From Microbacterium sorbitolivorans (lineage in GTDB: Bacteria; Actinomycetota; Actinomycetes; Actinomycetales; Microbacteriaceae), in the NCBI RefSeq assembly GCF_003327285.1, contig NZ_KZ848476.1, positions 62,001 to 126,000 on the forward strand: DNA of 64,000 bases, given 5' to 3'. Shown piece by piece: positions 10,412 to 18,604 of the stretch (positions within the stretch are counted from its first letter, which is position 1; every line of letters begins with the position of its first letter). The notes beneath the pieces are model-generated. The model made no database searches and was not told where the DNA came from. It worked only from the letters and a program-made list of their open reading frames with translations. The position numbers and the translations under genes were made by a program.

Positions 10412-10699
10412 TTAGCGGAACATGCCGGCGACGTCGTGCTCGACCTGCTGGTAGCCGGTGCCGGCGACCTCGAGGCGGCGGGCGAGGTCGGCAAGCGCGT
10501 TCTCGACCTGCAGGTGTAGCGCCTGCCACTCGGTGGCGAGGCCCTGAAAGGCCTGCGACGCGGCGCCCTGCCACGTGCCCTCGAGGTAGTGCACGCGGCC
10601 CATGATGTAGGCGACGTCGCCGCGCAGGCGTTCCGATCCCTGCGCGACCTCCGCCTTGGTGTGCAAGAGCGAATCGCTATCGACGGTGAATTGTGCCAT
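10412..10699 (-). CDS. WXG100 (ESAT-6-like) protein
   Basis: A 95-residue helical-hairpin protein with the WXG turn as TWQGAAS near residue 43. The length and pattern are those of ESX/type VII substrates. No EccC or other type VII component is in the window. Such orphan WXG100 genes are common in Microbacteriaceae, and their export route is usually unproven. The ATG at 10699 follows AGGAG on the minus strand. Confidence 0.85.
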   Translation of the reverse strand: MAQFTVDSDSLLHTKAEVAQGSERLRGDVAYIMGRVHYLEGTWQGAASQAFQGLATEWQALHLQVENALADLARRLEVAGTGYQQVEHDVAGMFR

Positions 10700-10824
10700 T
10701 TCGGATGGCTCCTTTCTGGTGGTGTGCGCACCACGCTAGGAGCCGGGACGGCCCGCCCGCTCGCCGAGAACGCGATCGGTGGATAACTTCCCCGTAAAGC
10801 GCCCCTGTGGACGCGCTGAGGGGC

Positions 10825-12558
10825 CTACGCGAGGGGGAACGACATGCGGAAGGTCGCGCCGCCGCCGGGCGTCTCGACGACCTCCACGGCGCCCTCGAGG
10901 CGCTCGACGATCGACGACACGATCGCGAGCCCGAGGCCGGATCCGCCCGTCTCGCGCGTGCGCGAGGTGTCGGCGCGCCAGAAGCGCTCGAAGATCTTGT
11001 CGCGGATCTCGGGCGGGATGCCCTCACCGTGGTCGACGACGGCGATCCAGCCCATGCGGGTCTCGGGGTTGACGCCGACCTCGATCTCGATGGGGGCGTC
11101 GGGCGCGCTGTAGCGGCGCGCGTTGCCGAGCAGGTTCGCGACGACCTGCTGGATGGGCTCCTCGGCGCCGACCACGATGGGCGGCATGTCGATGACCTTG
11201 CCCTCCGCGGGGCCGGAGAAGTCGACGGCGGGTGCCTTCGCGGGGGCCTCCTCGGCCTGAGCCGCCTTGCGGCGTTTGCGCGAGGCGCGGCCGAGGGCGG
11301 CGGTGCTCGTGGTGATGACGTTGAGGAGACCCGTCGAGGTCTCCTTCTTCGGCAGCGGCAGGGGAGCGGTCGTCACGGGAGGCTCCTCCGAGACCGTGGC
11401 GACCTCGTTGTCGGAGAGCACCTTCACGGGCCCCGTGAGGGCCACGAAGGTGGTGTCGATGACCGTCACGTTGCGTCCCGGATCCGAGACCCGCACGTCG
11501 AGCGCGGCGTCGCTTGCGACCTTGCGCAGGTCGACGTCGACGATCTCGAGGGCGCGGCGCTCGTCGAGGCGGGCCAGCGAGAGCAGGTCCTCGACGAGGG
11601 AGGACATGCGCTTGGCCTCCTTCTCGATGCGCTCCATCGCCTTCGCGGTGTCTTCCTCGGTCTGCATCGCGCCCATGCGGTACAGCTCGGCGTACCCGCG
11701 CACGCTTACGAGCGGCGTGCGCAGCTCGTGGCTCGCGTCGCCGATGAAGCGCCGCATCTTGACGACGGCGGCGTCGCGCTCGGCGAACGACTCATCGACC
11801 CGCTCGAGCATCGTGTTGATGGCGATCTTGAGGCGGCCGACCTCGGTCGTCGGCTCGATCTCGGTGAGGCGCTGCGAGAAGTCGCCCTCGGCGATGCTCA
11901 TCGCCGTCTCCTCGACCTGACCGAGACGGCGGAACGCGAGCGTCACGAGCATGCGCGTGCCGAGGGCGCCGAGGATCAGCGTGATCACGGTCATGGTCGT
12001 GAACACGCCCACGTAGGTGCCCACGAACGAGTCGGCGTCGCCGACGGGCTGCGCCACGAGCTGCGCGTAGAGGGCGTTTGTGCTGTCGCCCGCGATCTCG
12101 ATCGGTGCCACCGCGGCGCGATAATCGGATCCGGTGAGGGCGTGGAGCGTGAACGCCTCGTTCTGGTTCAGGAACGCGTCCTGCACCGTCAGCTTCGTGG
12201 GGAACGTCGGGTAGCGGCGCGAGCCCTCGGTGCCGCCGGCGACGGCCACGAGCTCGCCATCGACGTCATAGATCGCGATGATGTAGTCGGTGCGCGGCGG
12301 CGCCGACTTCTCGTCAAGGACGGGCGCGCCCGACGGACCCGAATCGACGTCGAACAGCGTCTCGTAGATATTGGTGCCCGCGAGCTGCTTGACGGTCGAG
12401 TCAATGTTGGCGCGCAGCATGCCCTGCAGCACGGGCAGCGTGCCGATTCCGGCGGCGAGCAGCCCGGCCGCGAGAACGCCGACCGTCACACCGGTGATCT
12501 TGGCGCGCAGACTCGTGCGTCGCCACCACCGAGTGAACGGATCTACTCGCGCGGCCAG
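10825..12558 (-). CDS. two-component sensor histidine kinase
   Basis: A membrane sensor kinase, partner of the response regulator just upstream. From a CTG at 12558 it has 577 residues: TM1, an extracytoplasmic loop of about 120, TM2, HAMP, HisKA with the phospho-acceptor in DASHELRTPL, and a HATPase_c domain with N-box NLLGNARRY and glycine boxes DHGEGIPPE and GGSGLGLAI. After the regulator's stop, the only in-frame starts are this CTG (7 bases after AGAAGG) and a GTG at 12489. The GTG would lose FTRWWRRTSLRAKITG, which looks coding, so the CTG is preferred. About 80 low-complexity residues interrupt the start of the ATPase domain. Confidence 0.88.
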   Translation of the reverse strand: MAARVDPFTRWWRRTSLRAKITGVTVGVLAAGLLAAGIGTLPVLQGMLRANIDSTVKQLAGTNIYETLFDVDSGPSGAPVLDEKSAPPRTDYIIAIYDVDGELVAVAGGTEGSRRYPTFPTKLTVQDAFLNQNEAFTLHALTGSDYRAAVAPIEIAGDSTNALYAQLVAQPVGDADSFVGTYVGVFTTMTVITLILGALGTRMLVTLAFRRLGQVEETAMSIAEGDFSQRLTEIEPTTEVGRLKIAINTMLERVDESFAERDAAVVKMRRFIGDASHELRTPLVSVRGYAELYRMGAMQTEEDTAKAMERIEKEAKRMSSLVEDLLSLARLDERRALEIVDVDLRKVASDAALDVRVSDPGRNVTVIDTTFVALTGPVKVLSDNEVATVSEEPPVTTAPLPLPKKETSTGLLNVITTSTAALGRASRKRRKAAQAEEAPAKAPAVDFSGPAEGKVIDMPPIVVGAEEPIQQVVANLLGNARRYSAPDAPIEIEVGVNPETRMGWIAVVDHGEGIPPEIRDKIFERFWRADTSRTRETGGSGLGLAIVSSIVERLEGAVEVVETPGGGATFRMSFPLA

Positions 12559-12570
12559 GGCTCGTCCTTC

Positions 12571-13263
12571 TTAGAGCTTGTCGACCTTCAGCATGTACCC
12601 GAAGCCACGCTTGGTCTGAATCAGCGACTCAGCGGCGTGCGGATCGATCTTGCGGCGCAGGTACGAGATGTAGCTCTCGACGATGCCGGCGTCGCCGTTG
12701 AAGTCGTACTCCCAGACGTGGTCGAGGATCTGCGCCTTGCTGAGCACGCGGTTCGGGTTCAGCATGAGGTAGCGCAGGAGCTTGAACTCGGTGGGGCTGA
12801 GGTCGATGGCGGTCTCGCCGACATAGACGTCGTGCGTGTCCTGGTCCATCGTCAGCTCGCCGGTGCGGATGACCGACTCTTCGTCTTCGGTCTGCATCGT
12901 GCGGCGGAGGACCGCCTGGATGCGCGCGACGATCTCGTCGAGGCTGAAGGGCTTGGTGACGTAGTCGTCGCCGCCGACGTTGAGGCCCTTGATCTTGTCT
13001 TCCGTCTCGTCCTTCGCCGTGAGGAAGATGATCGGGGCCGTGTAGCCGGCGTCGCGCAGACGCTTGGTGACGCTGAACCCGTTCATGTCGGGAAGCATCA
13101 CGTCGAGCACGATCAGGTCGGGCTCCTCTTCCAGGACGGCCGAGATCGTCTGGGCACCGTTGATAACGGTGCGCACCTGGAAACCTGCGAATCGCAGGCT
13201 CTGGGAGAGCAGATCACGGATGTTGGGTTCGTCGTCGACTACGAGAATGCGCGCTGCGGTCAT
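12571..13263 (-). CDS. OmpR-family response regulator
   Basis: A 230-residue regulator. The receiver domain has acidic residues D10 and D11, phospho-acceptor D54 in LIVLDVMLPD and the late Lys in VTKPFS. The winged-helix DNA-binding domain runs from LSPTEFKLLRYLMLNPNRVL to TKRGFGYML. It is cotranscribed with the kinase 12 bases downstream, whose Shine-Dalgarno begins at its stop codon. The signal and targets are unknown. Confidence 0.94.
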   Translation of the reverse strand: MTAARILVVDDEPNIRDLLSQSLRFAGFQVRTVINGAQTISAVLEEEPDLIVLDVMLPDMNGFSVTKRLRDAGYTAPIIFLTAKDETEDKIKGLNVGGDDYVTKPFSLDEIVARIQAVLRRTMQTEDEESVIRTGELTMDQDTHDVYVGETAIDLSPTEFKLLRYLMLNPNRVLSKAQILDHVWEYDFNGDAGIVESYISYLRRKIDPHAAESLIQTKRGFGYMLKVDKL

Positions 13264-13326
13264 GTCCCCATTATGTCGGGTGTAGCTACAGAAGTGTGTG
13301 ATATCCGGTCATCGCATAGCGATCGT

Positions 13327-14424
13327 CTAGCTCGTAAGCACCCGTGGCGGTGCCGCCGTGGCGCCCGCGCGGAACGACACGGGCAGCATAACGCTCGCGG
13401 GGGATCCGCCGTTCAGCAGCTCGTCGACGATGCGGCCCGCCTCGCGCCCGCGCCCGCGCAGCGGCTGCTTGACGGTCGTGAGGGGGATGTCGAGCCATGG
13501 CACCTCGATGCCATCGAAGCCCGTGACGGTGACGTCGCGGGGCACGTCGAGCCCGCGTTCGCGCGCCGCGGACACTGCGCCGGCGGCGAGGATGTCGTTC
13601 TGCGCGAGGATCGCGCTCGGCGCGTCGCCGAGGGCGAGCAGCGCGTGCGCGGCGGCGTTGCCCGCGGCCGAGTCACGCCCGCCCGCCTCGACGCGCACGG
13701 CGCCGGGGAAGACACGGGCGACGGCCTCGAGGCGCCCGCGGATCGTCTCGTTCGTGATCTCGTCGATGCCCTCGAGGATCGGCACGGCGGGGCCGGGCTC
13801 GTGCGTCTCGCCGGGCTGGGTCGTGCGCATCACGACGCCGACGCGGCGATGGCCGAGGGTCGCGACGTGCTCGGCGATCTGGGTCATGCCGCCGGCGTCG
13901 TCGATCTCGACGAGCGTCACGTCGTCGGCGTGCGGACCCTCGATGCCGACTATCGGGACGCGGCGGGCGCGCACGAGGGGGAGGAGCTGGTCGAATTCCT
14001 CGCCGCGCGTCGCGAAGACGACGGCGTCGACGGGCAGCGAGCGCAGCGGATCCGGGTGGGGGAGCGGGCGCGCCCGGCCCGGGAGCAGGAGCTGCCCGTA
14101 GCCGACCGAGTCGAGCCGCTCCGAGAGGCCGTCCATGGTCGCGAGGGCGACGGGGTTCTGGAACGCCAGGCCCACGCGCTCCGCGACGACGATGCCGACG
14201 ATGCCGCTGCGCCCGCTGCGCAGCGAGCTCGCAACCGGGTGCGGGCCGTCGTAGCCGAGCGCGGCCGCGGCGGCGAGGATCCGGTCGCGGGTCTCGCCGA
14301 GCACGCGATCGGATCCGCGGAAGGCGAGCGACGCCGTCGAGGTCGAGACCCCCGCGCTGGCGGCGACATCGGCGATCGTGACGCGCCCCGCGCGCCCCCG
14401 ACCACCCGGTGTTCTGGAAGGCAT
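13327..14424 (-). CDS. LacI-family transcriptional regulator of the divergent importer operon
   Basis: A 365-residue repressor with the helix-turn-helix VTIADVAASAGVSTSTASLA and a sensor domain (GIVGIVVAERVGLAFQNPVA to VTGFDGIEVPWLDIPLTTV). The ATG at 14424 is chosen since the helix-turn-helix begins about 17 residues later; the frame is open far upstream but has no LacI-like sequence there. It is divergent from the ABC importer at 14599. Two near-identical 14-base palindromes in the 174-base gap are its probable operators. Confidence 0.92.
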   Translation of the reverse strand: MPSRTPGGRGRAGRVTIADVAASAGVSTSTASLAFRGSDRVLGETRDRILAAAAALGYDGPHPVASSLRSGRSGIVGIVVAERVGLAFQNPVALATMDGLSERLDSVGYGQLLLPGRARPLPHPDPLRSLPVDAVVFATRGEEFDQLLPLVRARRVPIVGIEGPHADDVTLVEIDDAGGMTQIAEHVATLGHRRVGVVMRTTQPGETHEPGPAVPILEGIDEITNETIRGRLEAVARVFPGAVRVEAGGRDSAAGNAAAHALLALGDAPSAILAQNDILAAGAVSAARERGLDVPRDVTVTGFDGIEVPWLDIPLTTVKQPLRGRGREAGRIVDELLNGGSPASVMLPVSFRAGATAAPPRVLTS

Positions 14425-14445
14425 GCGTCTCACAGTAGTCGCATA

Positions 14446-14459
14446 TCGCAACGTTTCGA
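14446..14459. promoter_or_regulatory. predicted LacI operator 1
   Basis: TCGCAACGTTTCGA, a near-perfect palindrome with the central CG step typical of LacI-family sites. Read on the minus strand it is TCGAAACGTTGCGA, which differs at one base from operator 2. It lies 22 bases from the regulator start and may serve autoregulation. Confidence 0.65.
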
Positions 14460-14527
14460 TTCGTTTGCCTCGAACCTCACGAATGGCCACCGTCCGTTCA
14501 CCTCGCGGCCACACGACGCCCGAATCA

Positions 14528-14541
14528 TCGAAACGGTGCGA
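14528..14541. promoter_or_regulatory. predicted LacI operator 2
   Basis: TCGAAACGGTGCGA. It matches operator 1 (opposite strand) at 13 of 14 positions, with 68 bases between the two. It lies 58 bases before the start of the importer operon, where a bound repressor would block transcription. Two sites in one divergent gap allow looping. Confidence 0.65.
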
Positions 14542-14598
14542 TGCCGATCGCACTCCCACTTTTCCCTCGCATTCCCCCACACAAAGGACACGAGCATC

Positions 14599-15759
14599 GT
14601 GACTCACAAGCGTTCCCTCGCGGCAGGTTTCCTCGCCCTGTGCGCCGCCGGCGCCCTCACCGCCTGCGCGCCGGTCGCCGCCACCGGCACCTCGGCCGAC
14701 GCGTCGAGCGACGGCGACGGCACGACCCTGACCGTCTTTATCTCCGGCGACACCAACGTGCAGGACCTCTGGGACAAGGGCATCATCCCCGCGTACGAGG
14801 CCGAGAACCCGAACGTCACCGTCAACACGACGATCGACCTCCACGGCGAGCACGACCAGCAGACGGTCGCGAAGCTCACGACCGCGACCGAGGCGGGCGA
14901 CGACCCCGGCTACGACCTCATCGACGCGGGCTTCGTCACCTCGAGCGCCGCGCAGGCCGGCACGCTCCTCGACATCGACGCCGACACCGTCTCGGGCCTC
15001 GCCGACGTGCCCGAGACCACCGTCGCCGCGGGCCGCGGCTTCGGCATCCCGTACCGCGCCTCCTCGGTGCTCCTCGCGTACGACACCGACACCGTCACCG
15101 ACGTGCCGGAGACGCTCGCCGACCTGACCCAGTGGATCCAGGACAACCCGGGCGAGTTCGCGTACAACTCGCCCTCGACCGGCGGATCCGGCGGCGCGTT
15201 CGTGACGACGGTGCTCGACAGCTTCCTGACGCAGGACGAGCAGGACACCCTGCGCACCGAGGCCGACGCCGACATCATGGCCAAGTGGAGCGAGGGCTTC
15301 GACGAGCTCAAGGCCCTCGGCCCCTCGACCTACCAGGAGGGCGTCTACCCCAACGGCAACACCCAGGTGCTCGAGATGCTCGGTTCGGGCGAGATCTCGA
15401 TGGCCCCGGTCTGGAGCGACCAGTTCCTCACCTCGCAGCAGAGCGGCCTCATCGGCGAGAACATTTCGTTCGCGCAGATCTCGGACCCGAGCTTCACGGG
15501 TAACGCCTCGTACCTCGGCATTCCCAAGACGAGCGACGACACCGACGCCGCGATCGACCTCGTGAACTTCGTGCTCTCGAGCGAGGGCCAGCAGATCATC
15601 GCCGAGCAGATCTCGGGCTACCCGGTCGTCGACCTGTCGACGCTGCCGCAGGAGGTCCAGGACCAGTTCGTCGACGCCGACCCGAGCGCGCTGCGCCCCG
15701 GCTACTACAGCGAGGTCAGCTCGGAGATGGCGAACCAGTGGGACCAGCTGGTTCCGTGA
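14599..15759 (+). CDS. ABC transporter substrate-binding lipoprotein
   Basis: A 386-residue exported lipoprotein. The GTG at 14599 opens a signal peptide (THKRSLAAGFLALCAAGALT) with lipobox LTAC. The mature part has a type-2 periplasmic-binding fold (LTVFISGDTNVQDLWDKGII; GFGIPYRASSVLLAYDTD), related to the spermidine/iron/phosphonate receptors. It is the first gene of a five-gene operon whose last product is a glycerophosphodiesterase-inositol-phosphatase fusion. The stop overlaps the next start (GTGA at 15756). Ligand inferred only from that context. Confidence 0.87.
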   Translation: MTHKRSLAAGFLALCAAGALTACAPVAATGTSADASSDGDGTTLTVFISGDTNVQDLWDKGIIPAYEAENPNVTVNTTIDLHGEHDQQTVAKLTTATEAGDDPGYDLIDAGFVTSSAAQAGTLLDIDADTVSGLADVPETTVAAGRGFGIPYRASSVLLAYDTDTVTDVPETLADLTQWIQDNPGEFAYNSPSTGGSGGAFVTTVLDSFLTQDEQDTLRTEADADIMAKWSEGFDELKALGPSTYQEGVYPNGNTQVLEMLGSGEISMAPVWSDQFLTSQQSGLIGENISFAQISDPSFTGNASYLGIPKTSDDTDAAIDLVNFVLSSEGQQIIAEQISGYPVVDLSTLPQEVQDQFVDADPSALRPGYYSEVSSEMANQWDQLVP

Positions 15760-16721
15760 CCGCTACCGCTCCCGTAGCCGGTGGGGCACGCGCCGTGAGC
15801 GCACGCCCCGCCGGCTCGGCGGCGAAGCGCCTTGAGAACCGCCGGCGATGGACCGGCTTCTCGATGGCGCTTCCGCCCGTCGTGATTATCGCCCTCTTCG
15901 TCGGATTCCCCGTGCTGCTCGCCATCGGCTTCAGCTTCGGCATGACCGGCGGCCTCAACAGCACCTCGGCCGCCATCGGACAAAACGTCCACGAGGCCGA
16001 CGGCCTCATCACCCTCGACGCGTACCGGCAGCTGTTCGCCGACGCGCGCTTCCCTCGCGACCTCCTCGCCACGATCCTCGTCACGGTCGTGACGACGCTC
16101 GTGACCCTCGGAATCGCGACCGGCATCGCGGTGTTCCTCCGCCTCCGCGGCGGCCGCCTCGGCGCGATCCTCGCGGGCCTCGGCATCGTGCCGATGTTCA
16201 TCCCCGTCGTCATCGCCTCGTGGGCGATCCTGCAGTTCTATTCGGGCACGGGCTTCCTCCGCAGCCTGTTCGCGCAGTGGGGCATCGAATTCCCGACCTT
16301 CGGCTTCACCATCACGGGCGTCATCATCGCGTCGGTCTGGGTCAACCTGCCGTTCGCGCTGCTCATGGCGACCTCGGGCATGCAGGGCGTGCCGCAGGCG
16401 CTCATCGATGCCGCGCGCGACGCGGGCGCGTCGACGATACGGGTGATCCGCACCGTGCTGATCCCGATGGCGGGCATCCCGCTCATCATCGCGGCGACCT
16501 TTACCGCCATCGGCGTGCTCGGTCAGTTCACGGTGCCGTATTTCGTGGGCCCCAACGCCCCGCAGCAGCTCGGCGTCTCGATCAGCAACCAGTTCCAGTC
16601 GTTCAACCAGCCGCAGCAGGCCGCCGCCCTCGCGGTCGTCGTGTTCGTGCTCGCCTCGGGCGTCGCCGCGCTCTACGTGTGGGCGAACTTCCGCAGCGCC
16701 AAGAAGGAGGGCCGGGTCTGA
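15756..16721 (+). CDS. ABC transporter permease
   Basis: A 321-residue inner-membrane permease. TM1 is ALPPVVIIALFVGFPVLLAI after a basic N-terminus; five further segments follow. The EAA loop is LIDAARDAGASTIRVIRTVL. The GTG at 15756 overlaps the receptor stop, which argues for coupling over an alternative in-frame ATG at 15738. It overlaps the second permease by TGATG at its end. Confidence 0.9.
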   Translation: MTATAPVAGGARAVSARPAGSAAKRLENRRRWTGFSMALPPVVIIALFVGFPVLLAIGFSFGMTGGLNSTSAAIGQNVHEADGLITLDAYRQLFADARFPRDLLATILVTVVTTLVTLGIATGIAVFLRLRGGRLGAILAGLGIVPMFIPVVIASWAILQFYSGTGFLRSLFAQWGIEFPTFGFTITGVIIASVWVNLPFALLMATSGMQGVPQALIDAARDAGASTIRVIRTVLIPMAGIPLIIAATFTAIGVLGQFTVPYFVGPNAPQQLGVSISNQFQSFNQPQQAAALAVVVFVLASGVAALYVWANFRSAKKEGRV

Positions 16722-17539
16722 TGCTCGCCGCTCGCCGCGCCGGAGGGCGCGCCCTCATCGTCGTCCTCGTCCTTATCGTCGCGGCCTTCATCCTCGGCCC
16801 GCTGATCTGGCTCGCCGCCCACGCGTTCGCGACCGAGTGGCGCTACCCGAACCTCCTGCCATCGGGGCTCACTCTCGACTGGTGGCGCACCGTGTTCGCG
16901 GATCCGGGGCTGTTCTCGTCGATGCGCAACTCGCTGTTCTTCGCGCCCGTGACGGTGGTCGTCTCGGCGATCGTGTGCCTGCCGGCCGCGTACGCGTTCT
17001 CGCGCTTCGACTTCCCCGGCCGCCGGTTCTTCCTCGTCGGGCTCTTCGCGACCAACGCGTTCCCCAAGATGGGCCTCTTCGTCTCGATGGCGACGATCTT
17101 CTACGGCCTCAACCTCATGGAGACGACGCTCGGCATCGTCATCGTGCACGTGATCGGCACCGTCGTCTTCATGACGTGGATCCCCGCCGCCGCGTTCAGC
17201 GCCGTGCCGCGCTCGCTCGAGGAGGCGGCCCGCGACGCGGGCGCCGGCAAGATCCGCGTGTTCCTCACCGTCACGCTGCCGATGGCGCTGCCCGGCATCC
17301 TCGTCGCCGCCGTCATGTCGTTCCTCGCCTCGTTCGACGAGGCCCAGGGTACGTACCTCGTCGGAGCGCCGTCGTACATGACGATGCCGACCGAGATGTA
17401 TTCGCTCGTTCTCAACTACCCGACGCAGGTCGCCGCCGTGTTCGCGATCCTGCTCTCCATCCCCTCCGTCGTCCTCCTGCTGCTGACCCGCAAATACATC
17501 ATGGGCGGGCAGCTGGCCGAGGGCTTCCAGATTCGGTAG
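16721..17539 (+). CDS. ABC transporter permease
   Basis: A 272-residue second permease of the importer. TM1 is ALIVVLVLIVAAFILGPLIW, and the EAA loop is SLEEAARDAGAGKIRVFLTV. The ATG at 16721 shares its A with the preceding TGA. With its partner it forms a heterodimeric channel. The ATPase gene begins 6 bases later. Confidence 0.92.
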   Translation: MLAARRAGGRALIVVLVLIVAAFILGPLIWLAAHAFATEWRYPNLLPSGLTLDWWRTVFADPGLFSSMRNSLFFAPVTVVVSAIVCLPAAYAFSRFDFPGRRFFLVGLFATNAFPKMGLFVSMATIFYGLNLMETTLGIVIVHVIGTVVFMTWIPAAAFSAVPRSLEEAARDAGAGKIRVFLTVTLPMALPGILVAAVMSFLASFDEAQGTYLVGAPSYMTMPTEMYSLVLNYPTQVAAVFAILLSIPSVVLLLLTRKYIMGGQLAEGFQIR

Positions 17540-17545
17540 GACCCC

Positions 17546-18604
17546 ATGAACTCGATGACACCCGGCCTGCGCCTCGCGGGCCTCACGAAGATTCTCGGCG
17601 GTCGCACGATCGTCGACGACCTCTCGCTCGACCTCGAGCCAGGCGAGCTCGTCTCGCTGCTCGGCCCGTCGGGCTGCGGAAAGACGACGACGCTGCGCAT
17701 GATCGCCGGCTTCCTGACGCCTGACGACGGATCCATCGAGGTGCAGGGATCCGACGTCACGGCCCTCGGGCCGGAGAAGCGCCCGAGCGCCATGGTGTTC
17801 CAGAACTACGCGCTCTGGCCCCACATGACGGTCGCGAAGAACGTCGCCTACCCCCTGAAGGTCGCGCGCGTGCCGCGCCGCGAGATCGCCGAGCGCGTCG
17901 CCGAGGTGCTTGAGCTCGTCGGCCTCTCGCACCACGCGAACAGCCGCCCCGCGCAGATCTCGGGCGGCGAGCAGCAACGCGCCTCCCTCGCCCGCGCGCT
18001 CGTGCAGCGCCCGAAGCTCCTGCTGCTCGACGAGCCTCTGTCGAACCTCGACGCGAAGCTGCGCGTGCGGGTGCGTGAGGAGATCCGCGACATCCAGCAG
18101 CGCCTCGGCATCACGACGGTGCTCGTGACGCACGACCAGGAGGAGGCGATGGCGGTCAGCGACCGCGTCGCCGTCATGAACGGCGGGCGCATCGAGCAGG
18201 TCTCGGAGCCCTCCGAGCTGTATCGCGCCCCGGCGACCGACTTCGTCGCGGGCTTCATCGGCTCGAGCAACCGCGTCGCCACGCCCGAGCTGGGCGTGGC
18301 GGAGGAGGGCGTGCACTGGATGGTGCGCCCCGAGCACGTCGCCCTCCTCGATGCGGGCGAGGGTATCCCCGGCCGCGTGACCCGCGTGCTGCCGCACGGC
18401 CACTTCGCCGAGGTCGCCGTCGTCGCCCGCGACACCGAGCTGCGCGCCTACGTCAACGGTGCGGTGCCGGCCGTCGGCGCCGAGGTCGGCGTGCGCATCG
18501 AGCGCGCGCTGCGCTACGAGAACGGCGTGCTCGACAAGGCGTCGCTCGAAGACGCATCCCTCGAGAGCGCGTCCCTCGAGAGCGCCGAGAGGGTCGCCGC
18601 GTGA
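17546..18604 (+). CDS. ABC transporter ATP-binding protein
   Basis: A 352-residue ATPase of this importer. Walker A is GPSGCGKTT, the signature is ISGGEQQRASLARALV, Walker B is LLLLDEPLSNLDAKLR, and the switch is VTHDQEEAM. A TOBE-like domain (MVRPEHVALLDAGEG onwards) follows. Unusually, the C-terminus carries a tandem repeat, ASLEDASLESASLESAE, encoded by three 15-base units. The stop overlaps the fusion gene's GTG (GTGA at 18601), so the two are coupled. Confidence 0.93.
   Translation: MNSMTPGLRLAGLTKILGGRTIVDDLSLDLEPGELVSLLGPSGCGKTTTLRMIAGFLTPDDGSIEVQGSDVTALGPEKRPSAMVFQNYALWPHMTVAKNVAYPLKVARVPRREIAERVAEVLELVGLSHHANSRPAQISGGEQQRASLARALVQRPKLLLLDEPLSNLDAKLRVRVREEIRDIQQRLGITTVLVTHDQEEAMAVSDRVAVMNGGRIEQVSEPSELYRAPATDFVAGFIGSSNRVATPELGVAEEGVHWMVRPEHVALLDAGEGIPGRVTRVLPHGHFAEVAVVARDTELRAYVNGAVPAVGAEVGVRIERALRYENGVLDKASLEDASLESASLESAERVAA
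18539..18583 (+). repeat. three 15-base tandem repeats inside the ATPase gene
   Basis: Units at 18539, 18554 and 18569 have the pattern GCrTCsCTCGArrmC and encode ASLED, ASLES, ASLES at the protein's C-terminus. The last two differ at one base, which suggests recent duplication. The length matches an in-frame expansion. Confidence 0.8.

Noticed and set aside
10412..10699. A type VII secretion locus
   Set aside because: Only a WXG100 protein is present; no EccC or EccB.
10807..15759. A plus-strand open frame of 1650 codons
   Set aside because: Most of it is antisense to the kinase, regulator and LacI genes and open only because of high GC; only the last 386 codons (from 14599) are a real gene.
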